64,000 nucleotides of DNA, taken from the NCBI GenBank assembly GCA_947561395.2, contig OX387183.1, forward strand, positions 11,025,402-11,089,401. The letters are read 5' to 3'. The DNA comes from Buxus sempervirens (lineage: Eukaryota; Streptophyta; Magnoliopsida; Buxales; Buxaceae). A model generated the notes under the pieces. The model was given only the letters and a program-made list of their open reading frames with translations. It made no database searches and was not told where the DNA came from. Of this stretch, positions 1-14,390 are shown piece after piece; position 1 is the stretch's first letter, and each line of letters starts with the position of its first letter. Position numbers and translations under genes: made by a program.

Positions 1-2596
1 TATATATATACAAGATTTGAGATGAGAATTTTTCCTCAGGCATCTACAAGTCTACAATTTCATTTAGGTGCATCTCATACATATTTCCTTACAATTTGAA
101 CCTCGTAACTATTTGTGGAGGTATCCAAAAAATTTTACACAAATAGCCTACAATTCTAAACCACTTCTCCTAGATAAGGATATTCCATACCCTTCATGGT
201 GCCATTATGAAAGACAACATTAACTCATCATAAACTTCACTTAGAGGGCCAGTCGGAACCAACCATACGTATCAATTGCATATATATCTTTAGTTGACAT
301 TTTGAAAAGATAAATGGTTCTAAGATGGAGGGTTTATTTACCAATTTAGCTTATCAAGTTAAAATTTTAAAAATATTCATATTAGTTGGAACTTTAAAGT
401 GCAATCGTACCTGAAGAATCAACATATATAAAATAAAATTATTAATATTAGCATCAATATAGGCACACCAAACATGATTAAAAACTAACTGTAAAAAACT
501 TTGAAACTTTTATACAAAGGAGTCGAAATTTTTTAAATTAAATTCTTAATGGTTTCTTTAGTTAATAAATTTAGTAAATGTAATTTCAAATTAAAGTGGG
601 AAAAATTGATGGAATTTGGGTAAATAATATGAAATTTAATTTATAAATAACAAATTGCCTGTCACTGATAGTGAAGATATTGCTTTTGGTTCAATGGGAT
701 CAAAAAGATGAGAGGGAGGAACAGCGAAAGAAAGACTGATAGAGAGATGGAGAGACATACCATGACTGTTTTAATCCATCCTTAACCTCCAACGCATGGA
801 AAAGAAATAAAACAAAACCCAACCTGTCCATTTATAGAAGTGTAATGCTGGATAGGCTTTTGGTATAGTACTCACCTAGGTCCCAATAATACGTGCAAAG
901 GGTTTTTGTGAGAACGTTTCACCTGGAGCCACTCAGTGGTGTTAGTGTGAAACGCACAAATGAATGTCCATATCAGAAGGGGGCCCCACACATTTAAATT
1001 CCATTCCAGTCAGTGGTTTCACAAAACCACCAGATTTTGGCTCTAGAGGAAATGCTTTCGGTTTTAGTATAACAGCTATAGTTGTAACCAGATTTTAAAG
1101 GCAAAAATATCTAACCCAGATCCCAATAATATGTACAGATAGTGATCCTATTCAAAAATGAAGATCAATTATGATTGATTGGAAAGAAAACGTAACATTT
1201 TTCTTCTTAAGGCTAAAAAAACTTTTGATATATAAATGAGATGCTTTCCATATTTATTTCTATAAGATTGAGGGTTCTTTGATCCAGCCCCAATAATCAT
1301 CCTACATATTATAGACAAGGCTCAACAATCACCCATATAGCCTCTTTGAGTTTCGCATGACAGCTTTGGTAATTTGGCAAAATCTCCTTAAACATCAATT
1401 AGCATGTCTACTGAAAGCTAATAAAAAAAATTAGGGACATAGCTAGAGATACAAAAACATTATTGAACTTACAACACGGTGGTAAGTATACATATAATAG
1501 GCTTGGAAATTTGTTGTTGCCTCAACTCTTGGAGGATTTCTAGAAAAAAGTGAAAGAATATCATCCACAAGTGCCTGTAGATCAAATCGTACAGCCTCAA
1601 AGCTCAAGCTTATCAGATCAAATCCCGGCTTGGTCCAAGATCTAATTTATAGGAGAAATCAGAGCTATTCCACTTGCCTGGGTATTCTTACATAATCCTG
1701 TTGTGTTTTATATAGATATGTATTCATGAGCATTTGCAACATCCCTGAAAACAAAAATGATTACCTTTATTTGTTCATGAGTTTACTTAGACCATAATCT
1801 ATCTCAAATTGTAGTTTATATAATATTAAGAAAAGAACCATATAGAAAACTAGTTGTAAATGAAAAATCATTAATCACTCACCTAGGATATCGTTTTTTG
1901 GTGTATGAAGAGAGATAGATCTAAGAATGTAGCATAATCATATGATCCTCAACTGAAAAATCAGTTAGGATCATATATGTTGAGTTAAACACATGCTGAG
2001 CAACCGCAGGAAGAGCCAAAAAGATTTTGTACAAGCACTTCAATAATAGAACGCGAAGAAACACTTATAAAATAGTAAAATGCTTCAATTACTTCACACC
2101 TTTGTAAACCAAGTAATGTAATTCTAGCCAAAGCCCTTCAACTTAACAGCAATTAGAGGCATGCTATTCCAATTGGAGATGAGGACACCAACTGCAATGG
2201 GAATCAACACAAGCTTTCACTGGCTATCCCAAAGTTGGTGAGACATATGTAGACTATAAAGAAACCCATTCACACCAGAGTTAAATTGACAAAATGGTGC
2301 TTGTAATCAAAGTTTGATTTCCCTGCCTGAACTTTGAAGAGCAAGTCGGAAATCCCTGATCAGGAGATGTTGTAACTTTTGGAAAAGGTATCTCATCCTT
2401 CTAAATGTACAAATATGTAAGCAAAGATTCTCTGCTGTACAACTGGCAATGATTTTAAATGTACGGCAAAGATCCTAGTACAAAACCGCTATTGTAACCC
2501 TATTCTGTGCATGGCCTATTGGATGCAACTACTAATAAACAGCATTCGAAAAGGAAGATCGTAGCACACTTCCAGAAGTCCATGCTTGCTAATACC
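1..2596. other. AT-rich intergenic DNA, no gene recognised
   Basis: I see no coding region that can be supported here. It starts with a short TA repeat (1-10). The rest is AT-rich with short homopolymers. A minus-strand open stretch near 1500-1660 was looked at and not called. Confidence 0.5.
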
Positions 2597-2604
2597 ATTG
2601 CAAG

Positions 2605-3173
2605 TAGGGGTGCAACTCGGTTCGGTTAAAACCGAACCCGAACCGACCCAAACCGATTTCGGTTCGGTTTTATAGTGGTTCGATTCGGTTTCGGTCCAAA
2701 AATCCCTAAACCGAACTAGGTCGGTTCGGTTTCGATCCAAAAATCCCTAAACCGAACTAGGTTGGTTCGGTTTCGGGTTTCATGTTCCGTTAAACCGAAC
2801 CGAAACCAAACCGAATTCATGTATTTCCTTAAACCCAACCGAACCGAATTCATATATATATTATAATATATAACCTATGTTTTAAATATATATAATATAT
2901 GTTAAACTTTTACATATATATAATATAATATATGTTTTATATATAATATAATGTAAAAAACCTTTGTTTGAGATAAGAATATATTGGTTTAACCCGAACC
3001 GAACCGAACCGAATAGTTTTCATGTAGTTCGGTTCGGGTTTCAGTTTTTTATATATTTTCGGTTTAGTTGGTTCGGTTTTTAATTCGGTTCGGTTCAATT
3101 TAACTATATATATTTTCGGTTTGGTCTTGGGTTGACATCAACCCGGACCGAACCGAACCGAGTTGCACCCCTA
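2605..3173. mobile_element. hAT-type MITE with target-site duplication
   Basis: This is a 569-bp non-autonomous DNA transposon. Its two ends are inverted copies of each other: the left end begins taggggtgcaactcggttc and the right end is its complement, identical over 23 bp. The 8-bp flanks are attgcaag (2597-2604) and atcgcaag (3174-3181), matching at 7 of 8 positions, as expected for hAT target duplication. The interior is rich in the cggttcggtt motif and its complement, with an AT-rich centre (about 2850-2960). No transposase is encoded. The clean ends and near-perfect duplication point to a fairly recent insertion. Confidence 0.87.
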
Positions 3174-3181
3174 ATCGCAAG

Positions 3182-6100
3182 TACAAGGTTAGCCACATAA
3201 CCCAATCTGTCTCCACGCATTGTTCACAAGTTTGAATATCAAAAGACCTAACTTTCAAAGATATTATCCATGGTAGGCGTCTCTCTTCAGCTGGTCCATA
3301 GATAGCAGCAGAGCGTATTGCACAAATATAGAGGCAGCTCTGCTTCTTCCTATATGACATAAAATATCGTCCATATACCTCATTATAAATATGATTACTA
3401 AAATTGACATAAAATATAGTCGCCTTCTTCTACCTGAATGGTAGTGATAAATGTAAAAAAATTCAGTTGTTATTGTTACTAAAGTGCAGGTTTGGTTTCA
3501 TTGATATTTATTAAATGGATACATCAAAGGAAAGTCCGACCACACACTTTTCTAATATACTGGCCATGCAGATCAAACCAATAACGATATTGCTAAGAGA
3601 ACATACAAACTAACCTATGTTTCTGAAGACGATATAACGACATATATTAATAGACATACTTTAGAAGATGTTAACTTGTAACCTCTATATTACCATTATA
3701 CCTCAAGAGATTGTCCCCAATATATAAAATGAAATATTTAAAAAATTACTGATATACATAATAAATCGTGAAAATATACTTTAATGCAGTATGCCATCTC
3801 CCAAATTAATCAATCAAAGCCAAATGCCCTGTCACAGCTTTTTTTGATCTCAGCTCGCAAATCATTATTTATTATACCTTTTCATCATGAGACTAACATT
3901 GATGAAGCAGGAAATGAGCCATAGATTTAGAAAAAAGGTTAATGCTTATGTACATAGAGATATCCATATATAGGTGCATAGCGAATTTACGAAAGAATGA
4001 TTCTGTCTATGCATCTTGTATCTCTCACTATCTTCCCTTTCTATCAATATAATTTCTTCAATAAAAAAGAAAAATAAAAAGGTAACAGCGGTACTATCAG
4101 TGCATTTTCATCTTATATTGATAACGAAACATAGATAAATTGACACGCGTCTTCAGAAATTATGGTATGAAATATTCAGCTCAAAAAAGCAGTCCAAAGA
4201 GCCAACCTGAGATTAGATAACAATTCAAATCTATAGAGATGTCTAGAAGCAGGTGATAACCAATTATCCTATTCCTCATATCATGTTGTCATTTTAGCGC
4301 AACATAGCAAAATACAACTATGAATATGGTTGACAAATAAAAATGGTAAAATCGACACTTACCCAAAACAGTAGATCGAAACTCTCACTCAATACAAAAG
4401 AAAACTACTATTTAATTGTTAAACTAAACAGCCATTCACATGCATGTTTAAGGATAACAATATCCATGTTGAGAGACACCTCAAGAAAAAATAAAAAAAA
4501 TGCATATTTAAGATATACATACAGATATAAACATTGCATTTGTAGACAAAGCAGCTGACACATAAGTGCATAGATAATCCATATAGTATCTAAATATACA
4601 CATGGACATAGATATCATGATTTTCTGTATATGTCTAGTGCTAAACTCAATGGAATGAGGAACTATTAGATGTCAAAATAACAATAGGCAAGAAGGATAG
4701 GCACCTTATGATTCAACTTGATGCCCGAAATGTAACTCCTGATTATCAAAGGCAGATGATATATTGAACATATCTACAATCACCACAATAAAAAATTACA
4801 GCATAGTAATAATTAATAAAAGAAAATTTTCCACTTGAGTAGATGTTTTAGATTAAATAATAAAGCAGCATTGGTTGTTTCTATAAGCAGCCATGGCGAT
4901 TAATAGAACCTACTTGCTACCAAAATGATCAATTTCCACTAACCATTTGTAAAAAAATCCTTTAAAACACACTGAACATCGATGGTGGCATTATTGGCAG
5001 CACAATAAATAGAGGTAGGTATAGCTGAGAGTTTTCCATCAAGAACTGAATTTTGTGAACCATGATTATGCAAAGCGAAGTACTTTGAATAGAGAACAGG
5101 TAATCAAATATAGACCAATATATCAATACAAATAGAAAAAAAATTTATGTAATGCCACATTTAGAACAAAAAAAATAATAATTGAACCATAATAATTTCT
5201 CTGCCTGTTTTCTAGTTTAGCCAATGAATAAGTTGTGAAAACCCAAACAAAATACCAAAAGATCAGAAGAAGAAGAAGCTTACATCCTAAAAATTTAGGC
5301 AAATTTTGTGAGAAAAAGAAGCAAGGCAGCGAAGAACTCAAGAGATATTGGAGTAATTCTTACATACAGGCAACATTGGAGCTCAGATTTTGCCAAAAAC
5401 TCCAGCTAATAGTAGTACAAATGGAACTCCCCCAAAATTTAGAGTCCATATGAAGCAAGAGCTACCAAAACAAATGGTTGATATAGAGTCCTCTGAGAAA
5501 ACCTGCAACACGTTCTTGACATGGAAATGAGCAGGAATGGCAATGGTTCAATTTCGTTTTGATGTTGAAGAAAACCAATAAATGACTGAAATTTGTATAA
5601 TACAAGCCAGAACTGAAAACCGAAATCGAATCTATTTTTTAGTATATATAAACCCAAGCTATTCATAGGTTTGTTTCTTTTTTCTTTTTTGCTGTAATGC
5701 TAAATGATTGCAAATGAGATGTTGTGTTCGGTAAAAGAAGAAATAAAAAATAAAATGGTCTTCGGAATTAAACACTAAGGTATGATTGGGTCTTTTTAAA
5801 ATAAAGACAAAACAAAATAAAAATCAAGAGTTAAATGCCTATGTTAAAAGAAAACTGAAACCATCTCTTGGTTGTCTGAATTAAAAATGCATATATATGT
5901 ACACATGTTGGTTTTTTTTTTTTTTTGGGTTTAAGGTAAAATCGAACTGGCACAAAATACTGTTGAAAATAAAAATCAAGAGTGGGGAATGCCCATGTTT
6001 GGAGAAAACTGAAACCATTCCTTGGTGGTCTGAATTAAAAATGTGTGCATATATATATACATGGTCAGTTCGGTTTGGTTCACTTTGACCTTAAAACAAG

Positions 6101-6510
6101 AAAAAAAAAACCCAACTGAATTGATTCACATAGTATAAAACCACAATAAGAACCACCTGCAGAGAGAGAGTCAGAGGGATGCAGAGGAACAAATGATTAT
6201 AAGCATTTGTTAAATAATTATAAGCAACAACAAAATGATTACAAGCAATAACAAAATTTCAGAGAGATCAAAGGAAAACAGGAAACAGAAAATATCTAAG
6301 AACAAAACATCAGAAGGTTTCCCACTAAAAATGACAACATCAACTAAATGCCTTATTCCAACTAGCTGGGGCTTTCCCCTTTTTTATTTAGTTTCAAGTT
6401 TTATTACCAAGCAGGGGAAAAACAATTTCCAATTCTTAAACTTCTGGCACTAAATGTCCTTACAAGGAAGAGAAGGTGGGGTGAAGCGGGTAATCTTGAA
6501 CAAATCATAC
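3182..6510. other. Intergenic or intronic AT-rich DNA
   Basis: No coding region is supported. If the MO25-like exons at 6.5 and 9.7 kb belong to a living gene, this would be its 3' part, but I could not find the expected following exons. It contains the 152-bp-period duplication listed separately. Confidence 0.45.
5814..6066. repeat. Direct duplication, about 95 bp, period 152
   Basis: Two diverged copies start at 5814 and 5966. Both begin aaaataaaaatcaagag, share the stretch ctgaattaaaaatg and end in a run of tatatat. They differ at several positions (for example ttaaatgcctatg against ggggaatgcccatg), so the duplication is old. Confidence 0.75.
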
Positions 6511-9500
6511 CTTCATAGCTTGTTGTCTGGTGATGTAGGTGGTTGACTCCAGTAGCCTAGGGTTATATTCTGTGAAAAACTGGAATCAGAAAACACAGCT
6601 AGGGGATTATAAGGATTCTAAAACATACAAAGGCGTAACCTGCACAAAATGAATACATGATATTGGCATGAAATTCTTTTACCAATCTTTTATACATCTT
6701 TCATGGATCCAATCTCCATCAAAAAGTTCCCAAGCCCCAGATTCTCATTGTAAAGCAAATTAGATTATAACGCTAGTTACACAGTTCGTTTGGATAGAGT
6801 CAGACGAGATTTCTCACTTCTGTTCAAGAAGCATCACTTGTAGCATTTTGAAAATCAATTGAGTTTTTGATCGACTTTAGCTGCTTCCATGGCATTTTAG
6901 AATAATATGAACCACGGTATTTTAACTAGCATAAAGCAAACAGGGTATGTGTTTAAGGGTGATTCATGCATTTGTAGTCATAAGCAATGAACGTTATTTA
7001 TGTTTGACATAACACAATACCAAAAAAATTTCACAGTACGACAAATATTAACCAAGTGTCATTTGCAAAACTAAATAAAATGAATACCTAAACATTACCC
7101 CAAGACCTAAATGTTAAAACACAAGAGGCAAGTGATCTGGTCACAATCCCATTGAATACAATGGACGTAATAAAAGTGGCATGCATACCTTTTTGGCTCC
7201 ACAAAGCTTTAATTGCGCCCATTTATCAACTGACATTGTGTAAAAAAACACTTGCCAACCCAAGACATTTAACCCTTAACCCTAAATTATGTTTTATGAC
7301 ATTCTTTATCAAGAAATATTAATCAAAAAGATAAAGATTGTCTGATGAAAGGCTTCAGACTTGGGAACCTTATGAAATGTTAGATTTAGCATGTAGCAGC
7401 TTATTTGGAGAGCTCCACTTGCCCCATTATTTCATTTACAGGTCCAGTGTGCTAAAATTTAAATCCGTAGGGATTTAATATTAAATCGCTATGGACTAAT
7501 CCCTAATAGCAAATACAACAATTGCATATATCTATATAATGCAGAAGAATAATTACCCTAAGGCTCATTACCTTGTTCCTTATAGCCTCCAATCATCAAG
7601 TAAATATCTATTGATGTGGATCACATATAATATACATATAAATTCCAGTCTTGAAAAGAACAGAACAGGTTCAAATAATGTACTTTGCAATTTCCATCAC
7701 TCATTGTTATGGTACACTCCCAGAAGTCCCAACCCATTAGCATTGATGTTTCTTGTCGAAATGCTACAAGAAAACTGGCCCTACGGGTTTTATAATAGCT
7801 AATCTCTTTGCTTATCAATAGAAATGTCTATCATATTTACTTTACCATCATAGCCACTTCATTATGTAGACACTGCTTTTCTTTTCAAAGTCTTCAAAGG
7901 TTAGATGTGTTGCCCATCAAAGCTGCAAGTGAGGTGACTCTTTGCAATAACTTAGTCATCCAAGATGAAAATCCAATGTCCATGGTTCTGGAATGTATGA
8001 CTTGGTAAGCCATACAATTTCAATTGGGAACCAAAAATAATTTGTACTGATATAAAATTAAATTACCATCCACCTATACACATGTCAATGACTTCTTATG
8101 CTTTAAATTGATATCCAAATAATCAGAATTCAACTCTACCTTGTTGCACTAACGTTAGACCATCCAACTCTTTCTTCCGCATTGTAATGTGCATTGAATA
8201 CAAATATGTAATCCATATTTTTTTCAGCAACAAATGTTCATCTTAGTCCTACCACCACAAATTTGACATAAACTTCTTGAATCTGCTGGTTTTCGAGAAT
8301 AAAATATTTTATAGACCCACATAAATAGACAATATGGGTACCCCACTCAATGTTCTCATCAATATTTATTGATCCTTCTGTCCCTGACTCATACACTTGA
8401 ATTAGCTTGGAATGAGGATGAGGCTCTCTATTAATTTCATTTTTTTAAGTCCTCCATGCTTATAATAATTTTCATGGTGCTTTTTCCTTCTTAGTTGTTG
8501 TGGAAGCCATATGCTCCCCCTTGAAACCATTCAAATCAACGCTTTTTGTCTGGACTATGTGACTTTGTATGACCAATATATTTAATAGAGTAAAAAGGAG
8601 AAGAGAAGAGAAAAGAGGGCCGGGGGGTTTGTGAGAGGGTGTGTATCCAGGAACCCAATATCACCTATCTATTATTCTAGTTCTAGATATGCACTAAAAC
8701 TGCTTTCACAAACAACAGTCTTTCTGGATCCTAACAATATCTTCAACCTAACTTAGGTCAACTTATTGAACAATCTGCACCTAAACAAAGTCAGTGGCAG
8801 GCGAATATAAAGAAAGTAACAACAATAAAATTACAGCAACAATACTAAAGAGATTTTATTTCAACAAGAGGTTGGTCCACATAAGATTTATCGTATCTTG
8901 AGCATCCAAATAATAAAAACATATAATAACAAGGTAACCATTTTTTTCTTCTCTTTATATATATAACCTTTATAATCGATAAAAAAAAGAAAAGAAAACA
9001 TATAGTAACAAGGTAACTAAAGATAATTAAATTGATAAAAAATGAAATAATAATTGCACCATCATCGCTGATATTGTTGGCTAAAATGTGAAAAAAGGAC
9101 AGGAAAGGAGATAACAAAAATGCTAGATATGTGATTCAAGTTAGATCTCAGCAAGATGACATAACTCCAATCCAAATATAAGGAGATCCAGCCAAGAAAA
9201 ATACACCCTATATATAAACTAAAGCAACAATAATACTTTACCCATTCATAATTTCATGAAATAAATTCAGCAACAATAGACATGCGCCTTGTCAGAAGCT
9301 CTTGCAATAATGTGCTATTAGCACCAAAATTCTAATATATAAACAAAGGCCATATCATACAAAACGCAAAATGAACATATCCACATTTGAGCATACTTCG
9401 CATTGAGAACCTATCTATGTTAATACAAAAGTAGAAATTCTATTACACGAAAATAATATATAACTGAAGATATTCAAACCTAAAGGAAGAACAAGTGCAT

Positions 9501-9736
9501 TTTATTCCAAGATATAATCCTAAATAAGGCAAAAGCTAACAAGCAAGGGCAGGAAGCAAGTGGTTGTCTATAAGATTTAAAGAAAGGGGGAAGAAGGCAC
9601 TTCAGAAAAATCACTCATAAATAATATTTAATGCCCCTCAACCTTAAAAGTTGCTGCAGCATCTGATTCAATGTCAAAGTTTGGAAGCTGAATATAATCA
9701 AAGAACTTCTTCATGTGCTCAGATTCTAAAACATAC
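6511..9736 (-). CDS. MO25-like gene, partial: two recognisable exons
   Basis: MO25 (CAB39-like) proteins are helical-repeat scaffolds that activate STE20-type kinases. Exon 9736-9643 encodes 31 residues beginning [20 protein letters not shown]. Exon 6579-6511 encodes 23 residues beginning [20 protein letters not shown]. Both have AG acceptors and GT donors (gttgag and gtatga) and follow the plant MO25 family in the right order on the minus strand. The exon that should lie between them, and those that should follow, were not found in 6580-9642 or below 6511. Upstream, an open exon-like piece (9943-9840) joins in phase to the 9736 exon but does not resemble the MO25 N-terminal region. It is therefore a gene fragment, a decayed gene, or exons captured by another unit. 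Family assignment is by recognition and is fairly strong for these two exons; gene integrity is doubtful. Confidence 0.55.
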
Positions 9737-12700
9737 CTATAAAAGATGGCAGAAAAATTAAAAGGATCACATAATTCCAACATAACAAAGCCAAAAAAAA
9801 ATGTGCAATATAAATATAAAAATCAATAAATAAAGTTACACGACAGACAACACATCCAAAATAGCCTCCACTGATGCTTTATGGCTTTTCTGTTTCCAAG
9901 TGGGACCGTGATTCAAAGGCTTGAACTTCATGAGCACAGAAGTCTGCAAAGACCAGAAAGTAAAATTGCCAAAGCTGCAGTAGCAAATTTCTCATGGATT
10001 TTAACCATCTCAAAGTTTGAGTCGGTGGTGTTAGATCAAAACCCATCATTCAATTGAAGCCATAACACAGAGTACCAATGATTTGGATAACATTACATAA
10101 TATCCACGTTCCCTAATCACACTGTCATGAAAATGAAGATTGTCCTATTTGTACTATGCCTGATTCTAATACCACCAACAACAGATAATATGAAAAAATA
10201 TAATCTCCTATATTCAAAACACTTCAGTATAAATATCTTACAATACAGTTGTTGTGTTGGATCATTTAAATTATCAATATTGTATTAGATTTCAGCCAAA
10301 ACAATGAAGAAGTAAAATATATTCATGTATTTGCTGAAACCATTAGTTAGGTTTCATGATGGCTACTCATAAAACCAGTAGGTATCAGCTTTACATAATT
10401 GTTTCATAGAGGAAAGCTACTTGAAACCATATTCTATCAAGATATATCTGTCACATGCCAAAAGTAAATCATAATTGGTAACGGTTTTTTTTTTTCCTTG
10501 TTTTGTAAGCTTAAAACATTGGAAAATGGAAGTAGGAAATTTAAATAACAAAAGGTCAGCACATAAGTGTGAATAAATCTTTTATAGGTGGATGATTAGC
10601 CACATAGCCCATCTAAAGTGTTTGTTGTAAGATCCAGTATAAATCTGCCACATATCTGACATGGTAGGAAAATTAAACCATGTTTCCTAAGGAAATGGAT
10701 AACAGTGATACACACCACAAATCCTTTTCCCATAAAGTTTTTTGTTCAAAGTTATAATAAGGCGAGCATTAAACAAAATAGCTGCTGGAATTACCTCAAG
10801 AAAATGGATCAAACCTCCATCTTTCTCTTACATATAAATTAAACACAGTTTTTAGCCTGCTAGTGCACTTGCAAGGGGACTTCTGAAATTCCCACTTAAT
10901 TCTTCTCTTTCTCAAGCCTTTTTTTGTCAAGTGGATGCAAAGGCCACAGGACTGGTTAACTGCCACCATCCACAAGAGGCTTGGATGAATCAAAGCGGCC
11001 TTCGTATATCAACCTATTGAATTAACAGATATTCGTGAACTAGAGAACTCATGGAAGGAGACAAAATAATAAAGGGCAAATGGCTCCACAACAGTTAGAT
11101 AAAATAATGGCATATACCTGTAAAATTAAAAATAATCAACCAAAAACTAACCAAAGGAAATAAGAAGTTAACAAAAAACATGTTGGAAAAACCACAATAA
11201 GAACTACCTGCAGAGAGAGAGTGAGAGGGGTAGGGAGAGAGAGAGAGAGAGAGAGATACAGAGGCCCTCCAAACCAATATATTTATCAAGTTAACTTAAA
11301 ATTAACATGTTGGAAATGCGTGTGTTAATACCACTTATCTAATTAAATCGTAATTTAAAATACAGTAAATTAGGCAATCAAAACATCATTGCAAACAAGT
11401 CTATCAAATTTGGACAAGAATGAAAAGAAAAAGGAAAAACATCATTCGTTCCAAGACAAGCATACTACCTTGATTATGAAGTTTACTTCCTTGTACCTGA
11501 AATAATGCCAAAAAGGCAATGATAACTTTCATTTTAGCTAACTTATTTAATGGCAGAATAAAATTTTTAACAACCCCACACAAAGGAAAACATTGACTAT
11601 TCTCTAAAATATAATCCTTGGGCTGTGTTTGAAACCCTAGGTTTGGGGAGAAAGGAAAGGAAATACCAAAGAGGAAAGAAAAGAAGATAAAAGAAATTAA
11701 AAGAAGGTATTTTCACTTGTTTTGTTTGCCAGAGAAAACAAATAAAAAAATTTTCTAAGGTATATTCTCTTTTTGTTTTTTTGAGAGAACATCAAAACCA
11801 AATCAAAAAGTTATTTTGATTTTTAGATTTTGTAGTTGATGAAAAAAGCGAAACACATAACTATTGAGTCCACCTAATTAAGGACGAGTATAACTGATCC
11901 TATCAGCACTAATATATTCCTAAAAAAAATAATTTGCACTTACACTTCTACTCACAGTCCAAACACCCATAATAACAAATATCGTCACATATAAATGTTA
12001 ATAAATTACATACCATCTCAAAGCGAACAACCAAAAAAACAAAAACAAAAAACAAATGGAATGAAAAATTCAAACTAAGAATAGAAATATCAGTTCAAGA
12101 AAGTCTTTAGTAGTTCATTCAAAAACCTATACATAATATGATTGGTAACAAAGACACCCTAAAATATAACATCAAGGACGAAAATTATAATTAAAAAAAA
12201 ATTCAGGTAGGACAGTCACCTGGTTTATCATGAACTTAATTAAATTTCCCAAACAAAATTTCACTTAATGAGGCCCGAAATTTTCCTTGCATCCATATTT
12301 TCCCTTCTCTAGAAATATTTCTTATAATTTTTTGGAGGAAATATCACAAAATAGCAATATTTTCATCCAAAGCTGCAAGATTTCCTTTGAAATTAAAATT
12401 TAAAATTGAGAGTTTTGCCCCCTCTCCACCAGGTCAAGGCCCAGTTGTGTGAACTTTGATCAGTGACTGTGTTTTTCGATGGGTTATAGTAAACTGGATA
12501 AGAATCACGCATACAACATTTGAGGGGGAAAAAATAATGCATGTCTCTCCCTCCTCCCCTAGACAAATCTGAGATAAGTAATTCTTAAGACAAGTGCATC
12601 CTGTGGCAAAATTTCTGTAATGGCTCATACATCAACAAAATTAGATAGTTGCAAAAGTCTCAGGTTATTGACATCATGTTACATAAGAAACTAATGTCCT

Positions 12701-14390
12701 TGAATCCAGAAAGCTAACACCCATAATGATTTTGAATGTGAACCATATGTTCCCACTAAACAACTTCTCTTATAAACAATTTAAGTATGCAATCTCTAAA
12801 CTAAAGACACCTTATAACACAGGCAATAAGCCCCTCAAGAACGCATCTCTGTTTGGTGTCTCGACTAAAAAACAGCTCATGAAAATAAAATTCTTAAAAA
12901 GTGACAGATGAAAGAGCAATTCCCATCCGCCATGATCAAAACCAAATAAACTAACTTTCCAGGAAAAAAGATGATAACAAGGAGGTAGGGAAGAACAAGG
13001 ACAGACTTGAGCCAGTGACATCGCATTTGTAACACTCCGGAACAATTCCTGTATCTGCAGAACAATTCACAATTTGATCATCAAAACGAGCCACGTAGAC
13101 ATTTATAGAATAATTCCAGTGAATTAAATTCCAAAATACAATCTCAAAAACCCAACAAAGCACTTCCGTATCAAAAGATTTCCATGATGAACCAAACACT
13201 AATCGTTCATTACCTAAACCATGACTGGTGTATTGGTCCCCAGAGCCCTCCTCGCAAGTTTCGCGTATGTCCCCATTTCACTCCCTCCTCCCTTCTTCCC
13301 ACCAAAGAAACCCAATATATGTAAACTTCCTTGAGCCACCAACCGAACAACCTACCTGAAAAGCAGAATCACTTTTCGGACATCAGTCCTTAAACAGATG
13401 ATGCTTCTCCGTTTCTCTCAACAACTCCATCCACGTTCCCAAAAAGCCCAAAAAGAAGAATCCTTCTTTAATGACTTCTTATTTCCGTTTAGCATTTTTT
13501 GACTTCTCTTCCTCTACTTGATTTGTTCCCGGAAAAAAAAATTCAATTGTTGGTAAAATAAGAATCTTTAAAATCTCTTTACCAGAAGTAGACAGAACAG
13601 ATAAAGATTAATTTAAAGTGCGCTTTCTCTCTCCACCATTAAATAATATTTGAAAATTTTTTACTCACAATCAATTTCACTTGATTGTCAGATCAAAGAT
13701 GCTCCCCTGTTAGGGAAAATGTACAAAAGCAAAAACGCAAATTCCGTTTCTCCACCCTTGACTTTTGTCACTTTTCTCAGCCGATTTAGGAAAAAATAAA
13801 GAAATAAAATTGCAGAATCAGAATAAGAACGATTCCAATTTTGGGTAGTTGACAGAGGTAAATCCTCAAATCTTGCCTTGGCTTCTATGAAAAGGAATTT
13901 CACAATGAGAAATCTTCCGAAAATTATGTCATAAACTTGGTTAATTCATTGATTGCAGCAGGTGGCGTGAAGGAAACTGAAAGGAATAAAGACAGGACCA
14001 AAAATGTAATTTGCGAAGGTTCCAAGCTCACACTGCTGTTTCTGCTTCAAATGTATCCAACTTCAATTTACTGAATAACAACCACAAAACTCCCGAAATT
14101 GGGGTAAGAAATTCAAGCTGAAACAATATCAGATTGGCAACGTGATCTCCCCGGGAAAGGAAATTTAAGACAAATGGAAGGGAAATCAGGGTTAAGGCGA
14201 AGGTAAGTGGAAGAAGATATTGCTAATTCATGACGTGAGATTTGGAAGTTATTGTAGAAAAGATAATTTTGGAGGTGAATGACCTGCATGCTGTGCAGAA
14301 TCCGTTGTTGAAGACTTGAAGTAATATTTCTAGCGAACAATAACGTGTTGCTGGTGGTCAAAACAAGAAAAACGTAGCAAACAAAATGCT
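9737..14390. other. AT-rich non-coding DNA
   Basis: No gene is recognised. Two weak exon-like pieces on the minus strand (11496-11469 and 9943-9840) have splice signals and join in phase, but match no family I know. A GA repeat lies at about 11229-11256. A 40-bp stretch at about 11191 repeats one at about 6142. Confidence 0.4.

Noticed and set aside
1501-1660. Minus-strand exon-like piece near 1.5-1.66 kb
   Set aside because: Open for about 45 codons but with weak splice signals and no family resemblance.
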